Part shown: positions 33,101 through 45,100 of the stretch, piece by piece | Layout of the letters: every line of letters starts with the position of its first letter | How positions within the stretch are numbered: the stretch's first letter is position 1 | Source of the DNA: VGSZ01 sp044349155 | Lineage (GTDB): Bacteria > Myxococcota > UBA727 > VGSZ01 | Length of the DNA stretch: 64,000 nucleotides | Reading direction: 5' to 3' | Assembly (NCBI GenBank): GCA_044349155.1 | Contig: JBIKRQ010000001.1 | Location: 12,412-76,411 of the forward strand | Program-made: the position numbers and the translations under genes | Notes under the pieces: generated by a model | What the model saw: only the letters and a program-made list of their open reading frames with translations | What the model was told of the DNA's origin: nothing | Database searches by the model: none

Positions 33101-36100
33101 TGTGTTTGGCGACCGAGCCTACGTCGCTGGTGGGGCCTCGCTCGTTGAACTCGCAATGCCGTTCATGCTCGCCACCGGGAGCGCGCCGGCGCGCGACGAA
33201 CGCGTTGCGCCCACGGCGGCACCGCTGCGCGTGTATCTCAACCGGCCCGTTGCGGGCTTCGCGCCGTCGACGGTGGTGCTCACAGGACCTGCAGGGCGCG
33301 TTGAAATCGATGTCACCACCGAGCGCGACAATGCGCGCGAGCGCCACGCCGTGGTGGCAACGCCCAGAGCGCCGCTTGCCCCAGAGACCAGCTACGAACT
33401 CACAGTCGGCACCACGTTGACCGATACCCAGGGTGGGCGCCTGCTTCTCCCCTGGACGACGTCGTTCACGACCGGCCCTGCGGGCACGTTGCAGCCCTCG
33501 ATCGACGAGGTCAGGCCGCTGTTTGCGAGCGCTGGCGACGTCGTGACCGTGTCAGGCACCAACTTGACCGGCGTCAAGCACGTTCGCATCGGCGGTGTTG
33601 CTGCGTCGTTCGATATCGTCGACGGCGCGCTTGCGGTTGTTGTGCCGCAGCTTGCTGCCGGCTCCCACGATGTCGAAGTCGTCGACGCCGGTGGCCCGAC
33701 CGCTACCGAACCCCAGGGCCTGTTGGTGCTGGCGCCACTTGAGCCGGCCACCGTTTCTCCTGCGCATGGCCCGCTCGCTGGTGGCACCAGGGTGACACTC
33801 ACGTTCCCGCGCGCGAGTCTCGCACCGGGGAGTTCGATCACGATCGGGGACGTTGCTGGCGTCGCCGTCGATGTCGACACGTTGATGGTGGTGACGTTCG
33901 CGACGCCGCAGAGAGACCTCGCAGGGCTTGTCCGCGTCGCTGTCACGCGGCCGGGCGAAGCGCCCGTCGTCGTGGGCTCCTTTGCGTACGAGACGCCCGA
34001 ACAGCTGAGCATCGACCTCCCTGGCTACCCAGATCGCGTGGCCAGCGACATCGCGTTGCGCGCAACGCGGCTGTTCGTCGCCTCGGATGCGAGCGGCTAC
34101 TTCGGCGCCGACATCATGGATATCTCGCTGCCGGAGCGCCCGCTGCGTCGCGGCTCACTTGTGACGACGGCACCCGTGCACGGCCTCGACGTGCGCGACG
34201 ACCTGTTGGCCCTTGCTGTTGACGAGCGCGGCGTCCAACTGGTCGACGTGTTCGACGAAAACGCCCCATTTGTTGTGCGGGAGGTGCCGGTCTTTGGTCG
34301 CGCCACCGACGTGCGTTTCCGCGAACAATCGCTGTGGGTCACCACCAGCGTCGACGGCGCTGCTGGCGGGTTCTTGCAGGAGGTCTCGCTGACCTCACAG
34401 CCAACCACATTGCGCGCGATCGAATTTGACGAGGACGTTCTCGCTGTCGATGAAGGACTCGACGGCCTCGCGGTCCTCACGTCTGACATCACCGCAACGG
34501 GTGCTGATGGGCTGACGCTTCGTCTGTTGGATGCAAACGGTGCGACGACGAACTCGATCGCCGTCGACGCAGGCGTCGCGAGTGTGGCGGACCGCGTCCG
34601 CAGCCGTCTGCTGCTGCTGCCGGGGCGCGCCTACGTCACGATTGGCAACCAGGTGCAGGTCTACTCGACCAGCCCATTGACGCTGCTCGAGACCAAGGTG
34701 GTCGGCGTGCGCACCGCTGGCCTCACGCGACAGGGAGCGCTCGTCTACGTCGCCTCGGCAGCAGAGGCGACACTCACCGCCCTCGAGGTCTCGCGCTTCC
34801 AGGTGTTCAACGTCGCGCCACGTGGGCTTGCACAGGCAAGCACCGCTGTGAGTGCCGAGGTAAGCCAACCCATCAGCGCACGGAGCCTGTCGCCCACATC
34901 GATGCCGGTGACGAGCGCGTTTGGTGCCGTCGATGGAACGCACGAGGTCACGTTCGACGTGCGCGGCGCCGTCGCCACCTTCACACCGCAAGGTCTGCTG
35001 CCGGCGCGTGTGACGGCGTCACTCACGACCGACCTGCGCTCGTTCAGCGCGGAACCGCTCGCAACGCCTGTCTCGTGGTCGTTCACCACGGTCGACGGCG
35101 ACCAACCAACGATCACGTCGGTGACACCGCACACCGTGTCGATCGATGCGCCGTTTCTCCTCGCGATTGACGGCAGCGGCTTCAACGAAGCGTCGCGCGT
35201 GTTCATCGGCGACCAGGAGTGGCCGGCCACGCTCGTTGGCGACGGGCACCTCGAGGTCGACCTCGAAGGACTCGGCAACGAAGGCCTGTACGCTGTCGAG
35301 GTGGTCGATGCCTCGGGGCTTCGCGCTCGGCGCGACGCTGCGATCCGCGTCGACGACAACCTCACGCTGATTGCGTTGTCGCCCACCAGCGGTCCGCTGA
35401 TGGGTACAAACACCGTCACGCTGACGGGCCGTGGCTTCCGACCTGGTATGGCCGTGGTGTTCGGCGCGACGGCTTCCTTCCTGGTGAGCGTCGATTCGAG
35501 CCGCAGCGCGCGCGCCATCGTCCCGCCGGGCACAAGCGGCCTCGTCGACGTCACCGTGCAGGTCACGCAGGAGCAGGCGCAGTTGCCGGCGGCCTACCGC
35601 TACGGGTCTGGTGCGGTTGCCACGGTCACGTCTCCACCGCTTGCTGACGTTGCGCTTCACGGCACCGACATCTGGACTGCAGCGGGCGGTGCGCTCACCC
35701 GCGAAGGCGTCACGATTGGTCAGCCGCGCGGCATGATCGTCGGTTGGGATGCGTCGGAACCAAACGCACTTCGTCAGTACCAGGGCGTCATCGACGTTGG
35801 CGGTAGCGGTGTCGAGCACCTCGTCGTCGTCGACGACCTCCTCTACGCAGCTGCGGGGACCGCCGGTGTTCAGCTGGTCGACATCAGTGTGACCGACCGC
35901 GCTGCTGTCGTGGCGACGGCTGCTGGCGACGGTGCTGTGCACGACGTCGTGGTTCGCGATGACATCGTTCTCGCTGCTGACGACGCTGGCATCAGCCAGT
36001 TGCTGCGAACGCCCGCAGGGCTTGTTGCGCTTGGTCGTGTCAGCATTGCTGGCGGTGTTCGTCGCCTCGCGGTTGCGCGCAATCTTGTTGTGGCGTCGGC

Positions 36101-39100
36101 AGCCGATGGAACGCTGCTCGTCGTCGACGCCCGTCGTGGCGATCTTCGCGTGCTTGGGCGCCTCCCGCTCGGCAGCGCCGCCACCGACATCGAGGTTGAT
36201 GGCAACCGGGCGTTCGTGGCACTCGGTGCACAAGGCATGGTGCAGATCGTCGATCTCACCGAGCCCACCGCACCAGCGCCCATCGGCACCGTCGTGTTGC
36301 AGGGTGACGCCGAGGCCTGGGACGTCGACGTCACGATGGACACGATCCTCGTCGCCGCGGGCGCAGGTGCCATCCAGCGCTTCAGTGTGCCCGTTGGGGC
36401 GCAGCCGGCGTGGGTCGAAACGTTGTCGCTCAACGACGACGTCCGCAGCTTCGAACGTCGCGGACAACGTTTGTTCGCAGCAACGGTCTACCCGCTGCGC
36501 GCCGGCGAGCGGCTCGCCGCTGGAACGCCGTTGACGGTGAGCGACAAACTCAGCGGTGCCGTCGTCACCGTCAGCACCGAACATCTCGAAGTGCTCGAAC
36601 TCAACCCCACCACCATCGACCCCATTGCTCCGAATGCGGCGTTGACGGTCGCGCTCGGAGAGCAGCTCAGTCCCTCGTCGCGTGCTGGCATCAGTCTGCA
36701 CACCGACGCTGGCGCGCTTGAGCCGCTGCGAACCCAACGCGTCGATGCGACGCGCATCCTTGTCGACGTGTCGACGGGCTCGACACTTCCAGCAGGGCAG
36801 GCCGTGCAACTCACCCTTGCTGGTCTCAAAGGTTTGTCGACGTCGACACAGCCGGTCACCCAGCGGGCCACGTGGCAGACTGGTACGCGTCCCAACGAGA
36901 GCGCGCCCGCCATCACCGAGGTCTCCCCCGCGGTCGCCCCGCTCGCCGGCGCACCGTTGCACATTCGTGGCGCAGCGTTGCCCGCAGACGCCACGGTGAC
37001 AATTGGTGGCGCCGTAGCCGTCGCGATGTCGTCGTCGAGAGCTGACGACCTGGTGGTGCTTGCACCGGCTGGTGTTGAAGGCGCCGCGACGGTCGAGGTG
37101 ACCACGCCCGGTGGTCTCGTCGCGCGCCGCTGGGGCGGCGTGCGTTACCTGCGTTCACCCACCATCACGACGGTGCAGCCGACGTCGCAGCCGTTCAACA
37201 GCCGCGGCGCGGTCGTGGTGAAAGGCACGGGCTTGTCGAGTGCTTCGGTCGTGCGCTTTGGCGCAGTGCCGGCGCGCACCACGTCGCAGCAGGCTGATGG
37301 CTCGTTGCTGGTCACCATCCCTGACGACGTCATCGGTGATGTGAGCGTGACGGTTGCGAACCCTGGCGATGTTGCCATCGCAACCGCCGCAACCGCGTTC
37401 ACGTTTACGCTCACGTCGCACAGCACGATCCCGGTGGATGGTCAGCGCGTGGCCGCCCGTGGCCGCCGTCTTGCCATCGCAGACGCCACCCGCGTTCATC
37501 TCTACGACACGACTGTTCCAACAGCAGTGCGCGAACTCGCAACCGTGACGTTGGGCGCATCGGCGCTCGACCTTGAGCTCGACGACGACTCGATCGTCGC
37601 AGTCACGTCGTCTGCGCTCTACCGCTGGTCCCTTGCGCGTTGCACACCATCGTCGTGCATACTCGGTGCACCAGAAGTCACGACGTACGTTGGTGGCAAT
37701 CACGTGGCCGTCGGCACCGCAGACGATCGCCTCGTGATGGCCGTTACCGATGGAGATGAGGCGACCCTCTTTGCCTCGATCGATGGTGTCTTCGACGTCG
37801 TCGCCAGCACCGTGCTCGAAGCGCCGATCGCCGAACTCGCCGTCACCACCGCTGGCATCGTGGCGTTGACCGACGCAACGCCGGCTTCGTTGTTGCTCCT
37901 CGATAGCACCAATGGCTTGCTCGACGTGATCGAACGCCGTGAACTCACCGGTGATGCCGTCGCGCTCAGCACGTTTGGCACCCAGGTGGCCGCGCTCACG
38001 ACGACGGGCTTCGTCGTGGTCGATGTCGACGGCGCCATTGCTCCTGTGAGTGCTGGTACCGCAGTGGGCGGATCGATTGCGTTGCACGGACCAGTGCTGG
38101 CGATCGCTGGCGCCAACACCAGCCTGTTCGACGTCACGACCTCCACGGCGCGGCATTTGTCATTCACACCGACCTGGTCGCGCGGTGTTGCCTTCAGCAA
38201 CGGCACCCTCGTGGCGCTGAGCAGCACCGCTGCTGTCCTGGCGCTGCCGTACGCCGTCCCCGCGTCTTCGACACCGTTGCCTGGTGGCGCGCTCGTCGTT
38301 GGTGAGCCCGTGACCATTGCACTCGGTACCGAGGCACCTGTCACCACCGTGTTGGGCGGCTTCGTCAACCTCGGTGTGGCACAGCACCAACTCACCACGG
38401 CGTCGTCGTTCGGCGCTGTCGCCAATGTACCCGTGGTCGGATCGTTCGCGGCATCGGTGCAGTTCGGGGCCTGGCCAGTCAACAACAGTGCCTTCGGCAG
38501 CCCCTGGCGCTTTGGCTGGCACGCCGTCGACGGTGTGCCGCACACGCTGACGTCGGTCACTCCCGATCATGGTCCGCAGGCTGGCGGCACCGTCGTCGCA
38601 CTCAGCGGGCAGGGGATCGGCACGGCCACGCGGCTCGAGGTCGGCGGCGACGTCGTCGCCTTCACGCCCACCCTCGAAGGCATCGAGTTCGTCACGCCGG
38701 CAGCGCGCGCCGCGGGCCCGGTTGACATCGTCGTCACGACGCCGACCGGCACGCTTCGCGCCGATGCCGCGTTTGCGTACATCGCGCCGCTCACGCTCTC
38801 CACCATCACGCCCGCTGTCGTCGACAACCTCGGTGGGTCGGTGGAACTGCGCGGCAGCGGCTTCACCCGCGGTGCCAGGGTCACCATCGACAATGTTGCT
38901 GTCGCCGCTACCTTCGTGTCGTCGACCGCACTGCAGGTTGCAGTGCCTGCCGGGCCGAACGCAGCGCTCGCCGTGACGGTGACGCAACCGGGCGTCGCCA
39001 GTGTCACACGCAGCGATCTGCTGCAGCGCGACGACCGCCACGGTCCTGTCGTCGTCAACCTCCTGCCTGCCGACCGGCCCGTGTCGCCGACGTCGTCGTT

Positions 39101-42100
39101 GCAGCTCGTGTTCGACGAACCCGTCGGCGTGCCGCTGTCACCGATCGTCCTTGCGGGCGTCAGCCTTGCGCCACAGCGGTCAAGCGTCGACCCGCGCGTC
39201 GTCGAACTCAACAACGCAACGCTGCCATCGTCTGGCTCGATGAACCTCGTTGTTCGGGCGCAGCGCGACCTGCTTGGCAACGCCGGCACCGAGAAGGCGA
39301 TCGTCTTCCGCGTTCAGGACGTCGAGAAGCCAACACTGTCATTGCGTCGCCAAGGCGCCGCCGTCGTTGACGGCACGCCGTTTGCGCGCGGCCTGCCGTG
39401 GACGTTCAGCCTGAATGTGAACGACGACAGCCACGTCGTCAGCAGCCTCGTCGTCACCATCGACGGCGTGGTTGTCGCCAACCGCACTGGGGTCTCCGAT
39501 CAGACCCTGGAGTTCACCTGGGCGTGGCCGCAAGCGACCATCGCCGACTCCACGAGCCACATTGCCATCACGGCGATCGACGCTGCACACAACCAGCGCG
39601 ACCTCGGCGTCAACGTCCGCGTCACCGCCGACAATCCGCCCGCCGCCCCCACGATCGTGTTCTCCACCGCGAGCCCGCAGGACGCTGAACCAGTCGTCGT
39701 CGACGTCGCGTCTATCGATGACATCGCGATTGCCCGATTGGTGCTCACGGTCGACGGTCAGGTTGTTTCCGACGGCTCCAACCAGACCACGTCGGTGCGC
39801 CAGCGCTTCAGTGCGGGCGACCACGTGATCACCGCACGAGCAACGGACAACGGTGGTCAAACCAGTCCGCTGGCGTCGCGCACCATCTCGGTGTCCGCCG
39901 ACACCACCCCGCCGCAGATTTCGCTGCTCGCGCCGGTGGCGACGGCACGTCTGCCAAAGGATCGGCAGGTCACCATCGACCTCGACGTCACCGATACCGG
40001 AGGCGTTGGCTCGGTCGAGCTGCGCACTGCCGGGGTCAGTCGCACCCTCTCGGCGCCGCCGTGGCGCTTCGACGTCATGCCAGACAGCTCAACGCTCCAG
40101 GTCGACGTCACTGCCCTCGACACGCGCGGCAACCACAACACGCGCCAGTTCACCTGGCAGACCACAGAAGCTCCTGGCTCGCTGCGTCTCACCTCGCCCG
40201 CCGGCGATGCGCGCATCAACGAGCACAGCACGCTGACCATCGCCGGTACGGCGAGTGCCGCGACGGTGAGGGTTGATGCGTTTGGCGAAACGGTTGAGGT
40301 CGCTGTTGACGGTGGTCGGTTTGCCACCACGCGCCTGGCGCCAACGGTCGTCGAGGACGAAGTTGCTGTCATCTCTGTCGGCGATGGTCGCAACACTGCC
40401 GCGCGCACGGTTCGCATCGTGAACGTCGACGAGGCCACCGGCGAACTCCACGTCCTTCGCTGGCCCAATGGCGCGCCGCTGTTGGCCGGCACGCGCCTCG
40501 ACGTCGCTCAAACCGTGTCGGTTCCCGCCACGCCGTCGACGAGCATCGTGCAGGACGCTGTCGTGATCGGCAGCGGCGACAGCACGGCCTCGGCGACCAC
40601 GACATCGGATGCGCACGACGTCACCATCGTCGCCGCTGCCATCACGACGGCCGCAGGCACCGCGCTGTCAGCGGCCGAAAACGTCGCCGTCACGCCATGG
40701 CTCACCACTGAGAGCAACAACGTCATCGAGTTCGACGACCGCACAGCAGAAGTGGTCACCGTCGATGCCGACACCTCGGGAGCCACCACGCTGGCGCTCG
40801 GGCGGACCTCGGGAGGTCGCGCGCTGCTCGCGAACGCCAGCGCGCACATCGACTTCGCCGGCGACCCTGTTGGCCTCGTCTCCGCGGGCGACGCCGTGCT
40901 CGTTGTCATCAATCACCAGGGCAGCACCCAGGTGCAGCGTCGTCGACGCGACACGCTTGCCCTCACCGGCACCACGACCATCGCCGGCACCACCAACGCG
41001 GTGGTCGAGGCGGTTGGCCTGGTTGCGCTTGGGCAGGATGACGGTCTCGTTGTCATTCGCCCTGACGGCACGGAGCTTCAACGTCACGTGTTGGGGGCGA
41101 TCACCGCCCTCGCCAGCACAGGCAACAAGGTCACCGCGGTCGTTGACGCCGCAGATGTTGTCGACCTCGACGTCCTCACCGGCACCGTGAGCGCCGTTGC
41201 GCCGGCAACAGCGACATGGCCACAGCCGATCGATGCCGTCGCCGGTGCAGGCACAACGTTGTGCGTCCTCGGCGGTGCCAACGCCACTGACATCGTCTGC
41301 GCCGACAACGCTGCGGTCGAGTTGCCGCTCCCAGCGCGATCGCTCTCGCGCTTTGGGCCACACCTGTTGGTGCACGGTCTGGCCGACACATCGTTGTTGG
41401 TTGGTGGGGCTGCGGTGTTCTCCACTGAAGACGAAGGCGTCGTCGTCAGCGGCGATCGCTGGTTCTTCACGCGCAACAACACCGTGCACATGCGCCGCCT
41501 GCACCGCGCCGCTCCGGCGTCGGTGGAACTCTCGGGAACAATCCCAACGACGATGGCAGCGACCACCACCGCCGCCAGCGGCCTGACCGTCAGCAGCAAC
41601 AGCGATGTTGTCGATGTCGTCACCGTTGATGTGTTCGTCGATGGCGGCCGCGTCGCTCGCGCCTTCAACGGCGTTCCGGCGCTGCCATCGATCGCCGCTG
41701 GCGCGCACGAGGTCACCATCTGCGCGACGTCGGTGTCGGGCGCTCAGAGCTGCCGCAACAGCACCACCACGTTTGAGCCCACCGCGCCCGCCATCACCGC
41801 GTGGCGCGTAGCGACAACGGCCACAGCCGGCGGCGTCGTCAACCTCGAGTTCGTGCTGCAGGGCGCCGTCGCGGCCGTCGTTGTCGACGTCAACGGTGTC
41901 GACCAGGGCACGGGCACACCATTGCAGCAACGCGAAGTTGTCATGCCGTCTGCTGCGGGCTCGGTCGTGGTCGGCGCGGTCCCTGTGGCTGCCGATGGCA
42001 CCCGCGGCGCGCGGGTCACGTCCACGATCGCGGTGGTCGCAGCAACGTCTGCCCCAACGTTCGAGCTCGTGCGCGACGGGAGCGGAGCCATCGCCGAAGG

Positions 42101-45100
42101 CACGCCGATAGGCGTGAAAGCCGTGGACGTCAGCGCCGACATCGTCGAGATCGCGTTCGAGGCCGTTGTTGGCACCGTCGTTGGCGATCGCCGCAGCAGC
42201 ATTGCAGCGCCGTGGCGCGTCGACCTGCGCGCTCCGGCGACCACCGGCGCATCCACGGTCGTCATCCAGGCGACCGCCACCAGCCGCTCTGGTCAACAGC
42301 TGCGCCGCACACTCAACCTCACCGTTGTCGACGACCTCACAAACCCATCGCTCTCGCTGCTCGTGCTGCCTGATGGTCCAGTCGCTCCCGGCGCGCTCGT
42401 CACAACCCGTGCGGTCAGCGATGCAGGCGCGGTCGAGGTCACCACCACCATCGCGATTGACGACGTGGTGCAGCTGACCGGCGGTGCCGAAACGGCCTTC
42501 GTTGTTCCCACGGTTGCCGCGGGCGCGCTGCTCCGTGTCGACGCCGTGGCGACCGACGCGGCGGGCAACCGTCGTCAGGCCACGGCGTCGCGCCGCATTG
42601 CCCCTGCCGACAGCACAACCACAACGTTGACCACCACGCCCGTCCGCCGCCTTGTCGCCGAGGCTGGTGTGCTCGTGGCGCACACCGCGAACGGTGCGCA
42701 GCAGCTCCTGCCGACGTCGTCGTCGTCGCAGCCAGGCGATGTCCTGGCGTTGTGGCGCGGCCAACGTGTGATCCGTGCGGCCAACGGGCTCGTCATCGGC
42801 GGCGTGCCGGTGGCGGTCGGCGCTGTCGACGACGTCAAAACGGGTCACGGGCGACTGCTCGCGCACACGTCGACTGGCCTTGTGGTTGAGATCGATCAAA
42901 CCCTGACCAGCACCGCGATCATCGATGCGAGCGCGCTGCTCGACGTTGGCGTCACCAGCATCCTCGTTGTGCGCGGCGGTCGCGTGCAGCGTGTGGTCGC
43001 GGGTGGCGTCACCACGCTGTTCACCACCACCGAAACGATCCGCGCAGGAGCGGCCATCGACGCCTCACGCGTGCTTGTGGTGACCGACACCTCGACAAGC
43101 CTCGTCGACGTCAGCGAAGGCGTTCTCGCCCGTGTCGACGTCGGTGGCGATCGGATCGTGACCGCGGGGGCGCGCGCCTTCGTGCTTGGCGATGCCTTGT
43201 ATGAACTCGACTTGCGTCGTCGCGCAGCGCTTGGCGTCCGCGCGGTTCGTGAAGCCGACAACATCAGCGACATCGCGGCGTTCGGCGACACCGTGTACTT
43301 CGCAGGCTCGACTGGCGTTCGCGCGCTCAAGTCGGCAGCGACAGACCACGACGTGTATGCGACCGTCTCGACCACAGCCCTCGGCGATGTTCCCGAGCAG
43401 ATCGTCGACGTCGCCGGCGACCTGATCGTCCGCGGTGCGAAGTCGCAGCGGCTCGACATTGTCGGTGCGTCTCTTTCGGTGAGCGCCACCAACCTTCCCG
43501 TTGGCGTCGTCTCTTCGTCGACCGACCACGTCGTGTTCCTCACGAGCGAGGGCCGCTTGTCAGCCTGGCGTGCTGCGAGCAGCACCACGTGGACGCCGCT
43601 GTCACTGCCGGGTGTTGCCGCCACGACCACAGGCATCACAACGATGTCGTCGGGCCGTGGACGCGTCTGGTGGGGGCGCGGCAACGAACTCGGCACGGCG
43701 GCGTTTTCGACCTCGATCGCCTCGTTGACCACGCTGGACGGTACAATCGTCGACGTCGCGGCTGCTGGTGCGCAAGCGGCAGTGCTGTTGTCGTCGGGAC
43801 GCGTCCTACTGATGGGCGTCGATCCGCGTGGTGCACCGCAGGTGCTCGCGTCAACAGCCGTGCCTGTGGGAACACGCGTGGCCTTCAATGGTGACGACGT
43901 GGTGGTCGCCAGCACTGGCACGCTCACCATCGTGCGCAACGTGAACAATGCACTGCAGCTCGCGACATCGGTGGCCCTCGTCGGCACGCCGCGTCGTGTG
44001 CGTCTGGCCGGGCATCAGGTCCTCGTTGCCGCAGGCAGCGCGGGTTTGCACGTCGTCGACACCGACACGTTCGCGGTCACCACCTTTGCAACGCCGCGCG
44101 CCCTCGATGCCGCTGTCGTTGGCGATTCGCTCGTGGTGCTCGACGCCCTCGACGGCGTAACAGTGCGCCAGGCGCAGGTGGCCCGTGCGGCCGTGGCGGT
44201 CGTGGCGCCGTCGTCGGCCGACGTTCTCGCCGGCAGCATCGTGTCGGTGTTGGCCGACGCCCAACGCGCCGACGTCACGTCTGTCGAGCTGGTCATGGGG
44301 GCGACCCGTCAGTTGCTCGGCGACGCCGACGATGGCGACCTGCGTTTCAACGTGACCTTGCCGTCGTCGTTGAGCGTGGGCGCGCCGTTGCAGTTCGCGG
44401 TCACGAGCCAGAGTGCTGGCGGCACGAGCACGGCGTTGTCACCGGTACTCTACGTCGCAGCACCGCCGTCCACGCTCAGCGCGAGCTGGGTGGCGCCCGG
44501 CGACACCGCCGTGCGACCTGGTGCCGACGTCGGGATCGCCATCGACGTCATTGGTGCTGCAGGCGTCGCCACGGGCCTCGTGACGGTCGATGACGTCGCA
44601 GTTGGTGAACTCGTCGACACCACAACGGCGGGCACCACGCGTCGCCTTGTCTCCACGATCACCGTACCGAGCGACGCCGTCGACACCATCGACGTTGATG
44701 TCGTCGTCACCGATGGAGCAGGGCGCTCGGCACAGGTCCGCCGTACCTGGAACGTCATCGCCGACACGGCGCCACCGTTCTCGCTCACGGGCTTGCCGAG
44801 CACGCTCAAAGCGGGGCCCGCCATCAACCTCGTGCAGCTCTCGGCGAGCGACGATGGCGTGTTCGCGTTGGAACTCGCGATGGGCTCGTCGGAGGCCGCG
44901 CTCACCACGCTCACCCGTGTTGATGGCGTCGGCTCGGCGTCGTTGACTTGGGCGTTGGTGTTGCCGGCGAACAGCGATGGTCGAACAGTGGTCTTGCAGG
45001 GACGCGCGATCGACAGCGCCGGCCATGCGGCAACGCCAATCACCCGCAGCTACGTGGTGGCACCCGACGGTGTGGCTCCGGTTCCAACCGCAGGCGCGCC

